Source of the DNA: Trachythela sp. YZ-2020
Lineage: Eukaryota; Cnidaria; Anthozoa; Malacalcyonacea; Clavulariidae
DNA: 64,000 nt
Direction of reading: 5' to 3'
Assembly: GCA_016169945.1 (NCBI GenBank)
Contig: JADLSH010000318.1
Location: forward strand, 1,026,501 to 1,090,500
Shown here: piece after piece, positions 31,548 through 42,840 of the stretch
How positions within the stretch are numbered: the first letter of the stretch is position 1
Layout of the letters: every line of letters begins with the position of its first letter
Program-made: the position numbers and the translations under genes
Notes under the pieces: generated by a model
What the model saw: the letters and a program-made list of their open reading frames with translations, nothing else
What the model was told of the DNA's origin: nothing
Database searches by the model: none

Positions 31548-33121
31548 ATGGCGTATTTTCAAGGAACATTTGAAGAACGCTGCCTCACACCTGGTGCTCC
31601 ATCATCCCTCGCATTCTTCACCATGTCCCTATCTATCCTATTCTTGATCACAAATATCCCTGGTAACCTCCTGGTGATCCTAGCTGTCCTCCGTGATCCC
31701 TATAAAAACCTACGCAGTCCATTCAATATTCTCATGACAAACTTGAGTGCGGCTGATTTGATTGTCGGAGCGATTGTTTGTCCGTTATCCATCCATTTCC
31801 ACCTTATGGAAGCTCTAAGAGAGAGTATATCGATAAAACAGATCAGGATTCTTCATCTCTCGTATTTCATAGCATCTACTGCATCTGTACTGAGTCTTGC
31901 TTCATTGGCTGTTGAAAGATATGTTGCTATAAGGTAGGCATCTCGACCTTAGTGCTCGGTAGGCTACATAGCTTCGTGTCTGAGTCACGCGAACTTGGAA
32001 GGTCTAGTAGTTAGGAGCGACCATTCAATGATAGCGACGCACAAAATCTCACAGCTTGTCAACAAGATGTGCTCGTAACACATTTGTACTAATTGTCTAC
32101 AAGTAGTATCAATGTTTATGAAGGCCCTCATGCCACTAGCGGGAATGCACAGGAATCGAGTGCTGAAGGCACGAGGCCACTAGGGGGTATGGGGGCATGC
32201 TCCCCAGAAAATTTTGAAATGTAGAGTCTCTGAAACGCCATTTTATACACTTTAGGGGAAGATTTTAAGAATTCTGATGGTCAGAAAATGTTGTATATAA
32301 GATTAGCAAATTTTTCAAATTGCCCAAACTGGTCTTCAAGGCTTTTTGTTCTTACTCAACATGCCTTGAATGTATTTTTGCCGACCAACATGGCAAAATT
32401 TGCCCTACAAAGTTACAATAGTTACGCCCCTGAACCCACATTCAATCCTATATCTGCACGATGCAACGCGCTAAAGACTTTAAATTTGTCTTCACCAGAA
32501 TAGCAATGTTAAAGTCACTTTTTCCAATCTAGGTGTCCTCATACCTATCGGAACAAGTTAACCGGGAAAAGAATCCTGGGTACAATAACCCTCATCTGGT
32601 TTATCTCACTATCCCTACCCTGTGTTTACTTCGAAGTCGGCTTCATAACCTATGCCTTTATATTCGCTAATACTTCAGTAATAGTAGCCAGTGGAATAAC
32701 CTTCTTCATCTATTCTATGATGGTTAACAAATTTCGGAAACGTTCGATGAAAGATCGGACCGATTCTATCACGACAACATCCGACGATGGCTCAGAAATG
32801 GTCAGCGGTAAACGTCCTGAGAATACGGCGGGCTCAGAAATGGCCAGTGCTAAAAAATGTGAAAATACGGTCCGTTTGGAACAAACTATTACAAAAATGT
32901 TTTTGGTGGTAATGGCCGCAGTGTTAGGGTGTTACGGGCCCAGTACTATATTGATATATACGATGAGTTTTTGTGAGAGTTGCAGTTGTGTTGTGCTGCA
33001 TTGGTGTCGCGATTTACAGTTTCTGTTTGTTATCATGAATTCCAGTTTAAATTTCTTTTGTTATGCTCTAAGATCTCCAAGGTTTAGACAAGCATTTGTT
33101 CATATTCTGAAATGTCAGTGA
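31548..33121 (+). CDS. Class A GPCR, MECA-like, receptor 5 (two coding exons)
   Basis: Exons 31548-31933 and 32533-33121 join AG|G in phase exactly as in receptor 2 (after the Ile of VAIR), giving 324 residues. MAYFQGTFEERCLTPGAP start; NLSAADLIVG in TM2; ERYVAIRCPHTYRNK; ECL2 YFEVGFITYAF; CYGPSTILIY; ECL3 CESCSC; TM7 NSSLNFFCYALRSPRF. It stops soon after TM7 (ILKCQ), so the C-tail is the shortest. Loop 3 has an imperfect duplication (GSEMVSGKRPENT / GSEMASAKKCENT). The acceptor at 31531-31532 is 15 nt before the ATG. The intron holds another dispersed-repeat scrap. Confidence 0.91.
32175..32300 (+). repeat. Dispersed repeat scrap in receptor 5 intron
   Basis: GGCATGCTCCCCAGAAAATT and TAGAGTCTCTGAAACGCC match pieces at about 4040-4110 and 43130-43200. 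No protein. Confidence 0.55.
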
Positions 33122-35002
33122 ATTTCTAATTGTTGATGCTCTAGACTAGTTAAGGGGGTGAATGGGGTGGACTTACTACGTCGGTTTTGACGTAATATAT
33201 CAAATTCGAAAATGAAACTGGTCCAGTCTGAAGTTGAGCATAGACTATCGAGAGACTATCATTCGCGACATCCGTGGTATGGGCTAAAACCCTATCAAAA
33301 CTAACCCTGTAGATTAAGAAGAATGTTTTACGCTTTTTCGATGAAATATTTTTAACCTCAAACAATATGTTTACGAAACGGAAACATAAATTGTAGCTGT
33401 TTACTTTACTGTTTGACAAGAGAACCCGTTGAATTCTGTAATTGCCGATTAAAACAAGAAACTCTGGTCTGCAATGTTCATTTCGAAGTATCCAGTAAAA
33501 ACTAACCCCATAACTCAAGACTCAATACGTTAAATTGTTTTTGGTTTTAATAGTCTGATTCTCTGATAATAGATTTACGAAACAATCATTCAATGGGTAT
33601 GTCTTCGATTTTATATTTGGCAAAATAGTCGGCAATTAGTAAGTACGCACAATTAGTAATAGACCCGGCAATAGACCCGGCAATTAGTAATTACGCGACA
33701 ACAATCAGCCCGGCATTGTCGAAGTAAGCATCTCAAAATTAACCCTGTAACTCGAAAGCAAATGTTTCTTCTTCTATATGAATTTTAAAAACCGGTTGCC
33801 CAGTAACAAAGCTACGAAACGATTATTGATTTTGGCTGTGCGGTTTTCCGTTTCCAAAAAACTTAGTATGACTGTGACTGCAGGCTAGGCCGTATCACGG
33901 ATATCAACGAGCAAAACAATGACGTTACCAGTCCATTTCTCTCGATTGTCTATGATTTGAGGTTTTGAAATACTCAATACTTACGTTACATTACTTCCTT
34001 GGCGTGGGAGCCTCGCTCACATGAATCAAGACGAAAGGCTATTCGCTCACGATCCATGAGAACGAGCCTCCCGGGCCAAGGAGGGATTTGTGACGTAATT
34101 ATCGAAAGGGTTTATTGATCTCATTCTACGAAATAATTACTGAGAATGTAGTGAATTACTTTTGATCCAGTCCTAAGACTGAATTGATTTTGATCCAGTG
34201 CCAGATATACTTATATCAGATATACCAGGTTTCATCACGTGACCAAAATAAGGCAATATGATTGGCTAATTTCCTGATGAATTATTAATGAGTTTGACGA
34301 CTGATAAAATATCTTAACTGACAGCTGACAAACGATGAAACAGTAACTTGGAGCTGACATCATACAAAATATCTTACGGATAGCTGACATTATCTCATAT
34401 TTCAGTGATAAATATTGCTAAGGGTGTTACTTACGTAATTCCGTTTGACGTAAGAGTATGATAAATTGAAAGCAAAGTTTAATAATAACTCAAGAAACAG
34501 AGTAAAAGTCAGAACAAATGTGCAACAGAACAAAGTACACAATATAGGTAAGAAAACATTAAGTTCTACTTTCAATACATATTAAAACTAATGTATATAT
34601 AGCATATATAGTCTGCTGTGGTATTAATACTACCAAACTATATACAAGCAGGGAACTATATAGTACGAGCAAGTATAGCGGTACCAAAGTCATATACATA
34701 GATTATAGTGTATTAACAATAAAACAATTCAAACAGGTTTCAGTTGTATGTTTTGAAAATATGTTTTAAAAGTTCGTTTAAAAGTTCTTAGGCAATATTA
34801 AAACAAAATGTTTGTGTACACTTACTAAAAAGGTATGCAAAAGGGAAATTAAAACAACTGCGCAACAATGAATTGTCCACCATGACTAAATGAAATTCAT
34901 ATGCTGCAGCAACCAAAACTGAAAGCTCTTAATAATATTTCATATAATAAGACATCAACTGTTATAAAACAATATTCATGCGTGCAGTAAAGTTATTAAT
35001 TT
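33122..35002. other. Intergenic with degenerate repeats; candidate first exon of receptor 6
   Basis: Three loose copies of a segment with AACTAACCC(T/C)(G/A)TA and ACGAAAC(G/A) occur near 33298, 33500 and 33740. 34001-34084 is an imperfect inverted repeat (CCTTGGCGTGGGAGCC against GCCTCCCGGGCCAAGG). A donor ATAGGTAAGAAA (exon end 34547) could close a non-coding first exon of receptor 6 (acceptor 36023-36024). Confidence 0.4.
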
Positions 35003-35301
35003 GCAAGCAATATTTTTTTTCCTTTATTAATTCGTTTTAATTAGCGACTTTAAGATATGCCTAATTTACGACGCGGACGTAACGAAAAAACAGTCGCTAG
35101 TGTTTGGAAACCAGTTTTAATTTGCTTTTCTTGCGTCTCTGACTTTGTTTACAACCGGAAGTCCATAGTTTAATTTTTACCCGTGTAGCTGAAATTGTGA
35201 GAATAGCGACTGTTTTTCGTCACGTCCGCGTCGTAGATTTAGCGCATATCTTAAAGTCGCTAATTAAAACGAATTAATAAAGGAAAGAAAATATTGCTTG
35301 C
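35003..35301. mobile_element. MITE with about 95-bp inverted arms
   Basis: 35003-35102 and 35203-35301 are near-perfect inverted copies (GCAAGCAATATT ... CCTTTATTAATTCG ... GACTTTAAGATATG ... GACGCGGACGT). The loop is about 100 bp. No ORF. Confidence 0.8.
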
Positions 35302-35784
35302 TTTATGGGGAAAAGACTAGAATTGGCAACACCTCCTAATTTAGTCATACCAATACAATCAATATTGACATTTTTTGGCAAAATAATTTACATTTGCTCT
35401 GTGCTCGGGAAAACAATTTATGATTAAAATATTGTTGCGTTAAATCAGCCAACACTGCTGTACAAATATTTTGTCAACGTGGGATAGATAATTTATTAAA
35501 TAAGCATATCTCAATATCCTGAGGTTGATTATTTAATATTGCATTAACATGTAGTTTTACTTTTTAAATTAATTGCAAGATATTAGTTTGTAAAATAACG
35601 TTTACTATAAACTTTTCTGTTATATGAATTTTTCGTTGTACGCTGCAGAATTTATATAAAACTATTTTTCATATAGTCTGATGATGATTCTGTAATAGAA
35701 TTGAAACTGACTGCATGTACTCCGAGACCGAATCGTTAAGTCTAATAAATGTTTCGTGCACTTAAATTGGATAAAACCTGCTAC

Positions 35785-35885
35785 TAATCCCCGTTGGCTC
35801 GACAGCTGAAGGATAGAGAGGCGGTCTAGAGAAACCCGAACGGCCGAAGATCTGAGTTCGAATCTCTCTCGAGACAACGAATTAT
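35785..35885 (+). mobile_element. tRNA-derived SINE head, degraded
   Basis: GAGTTCGAATCTC is a good B box, preceded by CCCGAACGGCCGAAGATCTG at the usual spacing. The A box is poor. No full tRNA cloverleaf closes. Confidence 0.5.
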
Positions 35886-36050
35886 TCGTTGTTCTTGCAG
35901 TGTCAGAACTATGGTCAGAATTAATATGAAAAATGCCAATTAATATATAATCATGATAAAACCCATCCCTAGAATTATTTTAGACTCATTTCTTTTTTTT
36001 CTCTCACTAAATTCAATCATTTAGGAGCACTTTAAAAAGATCCAGAAACA

Positions 36051-37217
36051 ATGCAATATTTCCAAGGAGAATTCGAAGAACGCTGCCATACCACAGGTGG
36101 CCCAAACCATCTATCATTTTTCACCGCAATATGGTCCCTCATCTTCTTACTCCTAAACATCCCTGGTAACCTTCTAGTGATCCTAGCTGTAGCCTGGGAT
36201 CCCTATAAGAACTTACGTACCCCTTTCAACTTCCTCATGTCCACTTTGGCATGCGCGGACCTACTCGTGGGGACTGTTACCGAGCCTTTGTCCGTGTATA
36301 TACATTTCAAAGAAGGCCTGGACTTGCATTTATCCATAAGAGAGTTAGAAGCTCTTCATATGTCATATTTCATTGGTGCCACTGCCTCGGTCCTCAGCCT
36401 GGGTACTTTAGCCGTAGAGCGATACCTTGCTATCCGGAACCCACATACCTATAGGAACAAGCTCACAGGAAAAAGAATCCTAGTCACAATCGCCGGTATT
36501 TGGCTGATATCACTATTGCTACCTTTGCTATATTTTGAAGTGGGGTTTATAACGTATGCGTTTATTTTTGCAAATACAGCTCTGGTTGCGGTATTTGTCA
36601 TAACCTGTTTTATTTATGGGTTAATGTTGAAAAAGTTTCATAAGAGGCGTTTGAGGTATGCTGAGGGAAGTCGGGAGGGTCTCAATCGAAACAGTCAATT
36701 ATCTCAGAGTGCGATTCAAGACAGTCCAGTAACGCGACCACGGAACAGAGATCAAAGTATGATCCGAAACAGTCAAGTTGGCAGATACCAGAGCGAGCTT
36801 CGAAACAGTCAAAGTGTGACTCAAGATCGTCAGAGTCAGCTACGTGACACCCAAACTACAATTGAGTCAGCCCCAACGACTAATGCAATCTACAATAGCT
36901 GCCAAGCAATGGAACAGAAAATCACCAAAATGTTCCTAGTTGTTCTTATAGCCATGCTCTTGTGTTATGGCCCCTCAACCGTTTTCATTTATGTCATGAG
37001 TTTTTGTGAGACTTGTAGCTGTGAAACTTTGCATTGGTTTCGAGATTTACAGTTTCTGTTTGTCATTATGAACAGTAGTGTCAATTTTTATTGTTATGCA
37101 ATACGCTCCTCCCGGTTCCGTAATGCTTTCAAGTATATATTGCGCCTGAAACGACCCGAGGATACTCCACCCGCAACTCTTAGGGCGGTTAATCCCGCAC
37201 ATTCAGCAAGTTCGTGA
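36051..37217 (+). CDS. Class A GPCR, MECA-like, receptor 6 (single coding exon)
   Basis: 388 residues. GN at 39-40, Asp70 in TLACADLLVG, ERYLAIR at 123-129, ECL2 YFEVGFITYAF, loop 3 at about 193-288, CYGP at 305-308, ECL3 CETCSC, TM7 NSSVNFYCYAIRS at 341-353. Leu occupies the position (3.25) that carries the conserved Cys in most class A receptors. Loop 3 is built from RNSQ-type repeats (LNRNSQLSQS, MIRNSQV, LRNSQS). The acceptor at 36023-36024 lies 26 nt before the ATG. Closest in the cluster to receptor 1 by TM7 (NFYCYA) and the EPLSVYIH/DPISIYIH segment. Confidence 0.92.
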   Translation: MQYFQGEFEERCHTTGGPNHLSFFTAIWSLIFLLLNIPGNLLVILAVAWDPYKNLRTPFNFLMSTLACADLLVGTVTEPLSVYIHFKEGLDLHLSIRELEALHMSYFIGATASVLSLGTLAVERYLAIRNPHTYRNKLTGKRILVTIAGIWLISLLLPLLYFEVGFITYAFIFANTALVAVFVITCFIYGLMLKKFHKRRLRYAEGSREGLNRNSQLSQSAIQDSPVTRPRNRDQSMIRNSQVGRYQSELRNSQSVTQDRQSQLRDTQTTIESAPTTNAIYNSCQAMEQKITKMFLVVLIAMLLCYGPSTVFIYVMSFCETCSCETLHWFRDLQFLFVIMNSSVNFYCYAIRSSRFRNAFKYILRLKRPEDTPPATLRAVNPAHSASS

Positions 37218-39250
37218 TGTCACTGACTTAACTTATGTCACTGATCTGAAAAGTAGACTGGATAGCGAAACTCATTGTTCACTGCCGCAGAATATGAAGC
37301 TAGTTGAACATTGTTAGACAATAGAAATCCACTACAAAATAACTTGTTTCAGTAACTTTACAGTCTTTACAAACTGTATGATTAATCCCTGTGTATTATG
37401 AGAGAAAGATCTGAGTTACCTTCAAAGATGTGCTTTTTTCTGAAAACCATCCTATAGCCTTAATGGAATCGTGTAAACTTTACATATACGAGCCTAGAAA
37501 CAAAAATAATTGAGAAAATCTAAATGAGTATAACTTAATGTACAGATTGTGGTCGTTTTATTAGGGTAATGGTGGTTAGTTAGTTTAGTTTAGTTTAGTT
37601 TAGGTTAGTAGTAACACATTGGAGCAATAAAGGATGACCATACTAGACCTCTAAGGAGAACAGTTTAGAAGTGGTCGATAGAGCTAATCTAAACTGGCCC
37701 TAATTCTAACCATAAATTCCAAACCCTAAACCTAAAATGGGAATTGATGAGAATAAAAGTCGAGTGGCATTGTGCCATTGTCAACACACAACTGGAACGT
37801 AGAAAGAGCGGTGGAATCTGTATTTAATAGTTTAACTGTATATGTAGGAAATTTAATAGTACATGTAAGTACAAAATTTCTATAATGAACAAAAAAGCAA
37901 AGCACTCTGAGCAAGGTGAAGCGACTTGTAGCGAAATTATTTAATATGTAATAAAATAACTGGTTAATGTCAAAAGTAGGAGTGATATTGGAATGTTTGC
38001 ACGACTTCGCCTTGCGTTCACATGGGACGCATGAAACGCGACGAATTCGAGCACAGCTATAACCGTACGAAGTGAAAAAATGGAACCGGACGAATTTGCG
38101 CACGAATTCACCGGTTTCGTTAGATGGTAAGCATAATATCAACGAGTGTGTGGAATGTGAACAGCTCATAGTTGAGGTATCAATAAATCAATATTTCATC
38201 TCAAATTACACGGTAATCTATATTTGCCTATTGTTATATAATATGATTGCGCATTCCGAAGTCAGCCAGTCAGACAGCTTGTAACGTGCCTGTGAGAGAG
38301 TATCGATTCACTAGTTCACTTTGGACAGAGCTGCAACTTAAAGACTTTTGTAACAGATAAAAACCTAAAGGTGAGATGCTACTATTGCTATTTATATCAA
38401 CATCTACATATCATTTACTATACAGTAGAGACGAGAATTGCTGTACAAAATCGCATCCCTGCTGAGAACATGTTTATGTTGTATTGTTTTCACACTTTGC
38501 TTAACACCTTTCATGTTATTTCCTTTACATATTTTGAGTTAAATAGCTTTTTTGAGCGAATTTTAGACAGCCATTGCTCTAGTGCAATATATTTGTACAC
38601 GTATATCAAAATTGATATAACCGCAGTTATGAAGTCAATCAATCATACTTTTAAGGTTGATATTTGGAAGTAGATTAAGTATCGTTTCCGAGGACTTTCG
38701 CTACTATAACAATATCTATTCCTGACCCTAAACGTTTGCTCAAAATACCAGGCAAGTATTGCGCACACTTGTTTCGCAAGCATATATACTTCGTACACTC
38801 TGTTTAAACTAACTTGCGCAGTTGCGCACTTTGAAAACCTTTCGCTGTAGAAAGATACATTGACATAGATTTTACTCTAAATGCACGGCATCAAATTGTG
38901 ATGATGCCTCTAAAATACCATACCATTGTTTTTCAAAGTTGTTTACTTTGCCATGGTTTAATATGTTTTAATAATGTTGCAATGTCAATATTTCACAACG
39001 GATAACGCATATCAGATCTAAATATCAATTTAGGTAAATTTTGCTCCAAACTTGACTAGTTAATTGCGTCAATGCTTTAGTTAAAACAATGAAAGAAATT
39101 AGGACCTTATTATCCTAACAAAACTTGTTTGCATAACTTGGACGAGTGTTAGGCCATTGAGAAAATATTTGTACAACATGCACTAGTCACATACAAAAAG
39201 CATGAATATTTGACAGCGAGGTTTCCAAAGTGTGCAAATACCCAATTCAC
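37218..39250. other. Intergenic; candidate first exon of receptor 7
   Basis: 37565-37690 is another copy of the TTTAGTTTAGG/GTAGTAACAC repeat. A donor AAAGGTGAGATG (exon end 38370) on the receptor strand could pair with an acceptor at 40749-40750 or with any in the array ending at 41840. Open frames at 37732-38673 are not recognised. Confidence 0.4.
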
Positions 39251-39259
39251 AAGTCACAG

Positions 39260-39720
39260 GCTTTCTGGCAGACATATGTAAAAAAGTAGGATAAAAGTAG
39301 GACTAAAATTTTAGGAAAAGTAGGAATAAAGTAGGAAAATATTCAAAAAAGTAGGACAAAAATAGGAATATTTGGTGATTAATTTGCATGAAAATACCAC
39401 AGAAATATTATTTAATCTCTCTCATCGCTGATAATCCTGGACTGGAGGGGTTTTTGAAGAATATTTTTGGGATTTCCAAGGAGATATTTGGGATTTCCAA
39501 GGAGATATTTGGGATTTCAAGGAGATCTTTGGAATTTCCAAGGAGACTCAATGGGATCATTAGATTTTTTAGATTTATGCGGGAATGGTTAAGATTCTTA
39601 AAAAAGTAGGATTTTAAGAAAAAAGTAGGAAAAAGTAGGAAAATCAAGCAATTTTTAATAAAAATTAGGAAAAGTAGGAGTGTGAAAAAAAAGTAGGAAA
39701 AAGTAGGATGGCAAGAAATT
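39260..39720. repeat. AAAAGTAGGA minisatellite with inner 21-bp tandem
   Basis: AAAGTAGGAWAA units at about 39280-39370 and 39600-39710 flank four tandem units of TTTGGGATTTCCAAGGAGATA (39461-39545). Open frames here are repeat artefacts. Confidence 0.8.
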
Positions 39721-39769
39721 CATTTTCAGACAACTCACATGCCTACTTAATACTTATCAATGTTCTTAT

Positions 39770-40660
39770 AAATATGTAAGCATAAAATGAATGGAACAAA
39801 GATAACCAAGCATTTAAATTATATATGTGAGTGAATTGGGTGGCAACGGACTAGATCGTGCTGCAAATATAGTTCATGTTCTTCAATATGGAGTAACCTA
39901 TTAAAGTGATCTGATGTTATACAAACGTGATAAAACTCACGCGAGAAAGGCCACGACTCTCGTGTGCCTAACGCATGTTTATGCCCGTTGTCACGCAATT
40001 CACATATATAACTTAAATGCTTGGTTACCTTTGTTCCATTTTATGCTTAGATTATTAGAACAGTGGTAACTAGGCCTGCGAGTTATCTGAAAATGTGAAG
40101 CCAGGTAATTAAAATAGGTCAAGAGGAGTTGACTTAATGTTAGCATTTAAGATAGGATTAATTTTAGATATTAAAAGGCTTTCACGAATAAGAAGATCTA
40201 TTTTAGAAGTACTCGTGGAAAGGATTTTAAAATCAGCCGCAGAATCTGATGTTTGGTGAAATGCGTATGAGCGAGTACACTGGACATAGCAGAAATGGAA
40301 GGTTTCTTTCCAGTCAAAGGAGAAACACCCATATGCTCCGAGATACGTGTGTGTGTGTGTGTCGGCGCGTTTGACTAACATACAACGCACCACAGCATTG
40401 ACGCTTATACTGATACACAAATAATATAATATTTATATTTAAGGTCTATATATCATATGCTTACATGATCAGAACTGTTTCTGTGGTAACTAGGCATGTG
40501 AGTTATCAGAAAATGTGGATTGGGTGGCAAAGAGCATTAACATGCGTTACTTGATTAGGTCTATCATATGCTTTATACATTATCAGAATTGTTTCTGTGG
40601 TAACTAGGCATGTGAGTTATCAGAAAATGTCAAATGGGTGGCAACGGGCATGAACAGTAG
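39770..40660. repeat. Several copies of the GGTAACTAGGCATGTGAGTT repeat
   Basis: Copies at about 39775-39855 (inverted), 39955-40095 and two tandem copies at 40440-40540 and 40560-40660 (about 115-bp period), all related to 2885-3070. A (GT)n run lies at 40347-40362. Confidence 0.65.
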
Positions 40661-40747
40661 CTGATTAGGTCTGAGTATCAACCTTCGCTTGTGAATAGAA
40701 TAAAGACATAGGTTAACCCTAAACACCCGCTAAACTCTTTATCGTTT

Positions 40748-41859
40748 CAGACACCAACTATGTTTGAACCGTGTTGTTTTTGTTGTTTTTTAGACAACTC
40801 TAAACACACCACTATGCCTGAACCGTGTTGTTTTTGTTGTTTTTTAGACACCTCTAAACACACCACTATGTCTGAACAGTGTTGTTTTTGTTGTTTTTTA
40901 GACACCTCTAAACCCGCCACTTTGTTTGAACAGTGTTGTTTTTGTTGTTTTTTAGACACCTTTAAACACGCCACTATGTTTGAACAGTGTTGTTTTTAGA
41001 CACCTCTAAACACACCACTATGTTTGAACAGTGTTGTTTTTAGACACCTCTAAACACACCACTATGCCTGAACCGTGTTGTTTTTTAGACACCTCTAAAC
41101 ACGCCACTATGTTTGAACAGTGTTGTTTTTGTTGTTTTTAGACACCTCTAACCACACCACTATGTTTGAACAGTGTTGTTTTTAGACACCTCTAAACACA
41201 CCACTATGTTTGAACAGTGTTGTTTTTGTTGTTTTTTAGACACCTCTAAACACGCCACTATGTTTGAACAGTGTTGTTTTTGTTGTTTTTAGACACTTCT
41301 AACCACACCACTATGTTTGAACAGTGTTGTTTTTAGACACCTCTAAACACACCACTATGTTTGAACAGTGTTGTTGTTGTTGTTTTTTAGACACCCTAAA
41401 CACGCCACTATGTTTGAACAGTGTTGTTTTTGTTGTTTTTTTTATACACCTCTAAACACACCACTATGTTTGAACAGTGTTGTTTTTTAGACACCTCTAA
41501 ACACACCACTATGTTTGAACAGTGTTGTTTTTTAGACACCTCTAAACACACCACTATGTTTGAACAGTGTTGTTTTTTAGACACCTCTAAACACACCACT
41601 ATGTTTGAACCGTGTTGTTTTTGTTGTTTTTTAGACACCTCTAAACACACCACTATGTTTGAACAGTGTTGTTTTTGTTGTTTTTTAGACACCTCTAAAC
41701 ACACCACTATGTTTGAACAGTGTTGTTTTTAGACACCTCTAAACACACCACTATGTTTGAACAGTGTTGTTTTTGTTGTTTTTTAGACACCTCTAAACAC
41801 ACCACTATGTTTGAACAGTGTTGTTTTTGTTGTTTTTTAGACACCCTAAACACGCCACT
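40748..41859 (+). repeat. Splice-acceptor/start-codon minisatellite, about 22 units
   Basis: Units of 54, 45 or 44 bp: a T/TG-rich tract ending TTTTTTAG, then ACACCTCTAAACACACCACT, then ATGTTTGAACAGTGTTG. Start codons sit at about 40759, 40813, 40867, 40975, 41020 and onward to 41806 (one is TTG). The last unit runs directly into receptor 7: its TTTTTTAG (41833-41840) is that gene's acceptor and its ATGTTTGAA (41860) the first codons. The 54- and 45-bp units keep an open frame; 44-bp units shift it, and a one-base deletion in the last unit puts the array frame out of step with the receptor. Confidence 0.93.
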
Positions 41860-42840
41860 ATGTTTGAAGCGCTGTGCAAAACCACCGGCGCTCCAGATGC
41901 CTTATCCTTCTTCACCGGGAGCATCTCTATCCTATTAATGCTCATCAATATCCCTGGCAACCTCCTAGTGATCCTAGCAGTCGCCTTCGACCCCAACAAA
42001 AATCTGCGCAACTCTTTTAACTTCCTGGTAACGAATTTAGCTGTAGCTGACTTGGTGGTGGGTCTTGTTACAGATCCGTTGTCAATTCACATCCATTTCA
42101 AAGAAGGCAATAACCAGGCTATCTCAAACTCAGAAATACAAGCAATACATATGTCATACTTCATCTCATGCACAGCCAGTGTTCTGAGTATAATCCTACT
42201 AGCATGTGATCGGTACATCGCCTTAGTCTACCCGACCAGACATCGCCTAATTATGAACCGTCAGACACTGCTAGTGTGCATCACACTGATCTGGGTCCTC
42301 TCAATAGCACTACCTTGTATATACTTCGAAGTTGGCTACATCCGCTATGCTTTCATATTTGCCAATACTGCCGTGATTATTGCGATTATTATAACAGTCT
42401 TCACCTACACTCGCCTTATAATGAAATTCCGTAATGCAGGCCGGCCATCTACTGAAGTCTCAAATGGTGACCTCCCCCCCGGCTCACCCACAGCCCTGAC
42501 CCCTCCATCGCAGAACGATCAAAAGCGTATCACCGAAATGTTCTTGGTCATCCTCATCGCAGTCCTATGTTGTTACGTACCCTCGACAATTCTTATCTAC
42601 GCGATGAATTTTTGCGAAAGTTGCACTTGCGATGAGATCCACACGTTTCGTGATCTGCAATTCGTGTTCGTTATCGCGAATTCGAGCGTGAATTTTTTCT
42701 GTTACGCGTTTCGTTCGCCAAAGTTCCGTTCCGCGTTCAAGGTGATTTTGAGGCTACAACAAGCTGGTGCTGAAAGTGACGATGTCAATATGAATACGGT
42801 GGAGAAAGGAGTTACTGAGGTCACTGAAAATAAAGTGTAA
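41860..42840 (+). CDS. Class A GPCR, MECA-like, receptor 7 (single coding exon)
   Basis: 326 residues from ATG 41860. That start aligns MFEALCKTTGAPDALSFF with the FEERC.TTGAP start of the other members; the open frame extends to 41818 only through repeat sequence. NLAVADLVVG in TM2; true DRY (CDRYIALVYPTRHR), unlike the ERY of its neighbours; ECL2 YFEVGYIRYAF; CYVP in TM6; ECL3 CESCTC; TM7 NSSVNFFCYAFRSPKF; short loop 3. It is the most divergent member of subfamily A. The N-terminus is about six residues shorter than in the paralogs, which fits birth of the new start from the repeat unit or erosion of the old one. Confidence 0.92.
   Translation: MFEALCKTTGAPDALSFFTGSISILLMLINIPGNLLVILAVAFDPNKNLRNSFNFLVTNLAVADLVVGLVTDPLSIHIHFKEGNNQAISNSEIQAIHMSYFISCTASVLSIILLACDRYIALVYPTRHRLIMNRQTLLVCITLIWVLSIALPCIYFEVGYIRYAFIFANTAVIIAIIITVFTYTRLIMKFRNAGRPSTEVSNGDLPPGSPTALTPPSQNDQKRITEMFLVILIAVLCCYVPSTILIYAMNFCESCTCDEIHTFRDLQFVFVIANSSVNFFCYAFRSPKFRSAFKVILRLQQAGAESDDVNMNTVEKGVTEVTENKV

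Noticed and set aside
40747..41938. Cys-rich repeat proteins (MFEQCCFCCFLDTSKHTT type) on either strand
   Set aside because: They are translations of the minisatellite; frame is lost in 44-bp units and in the last unit, and no stop-bounded gene context exists.
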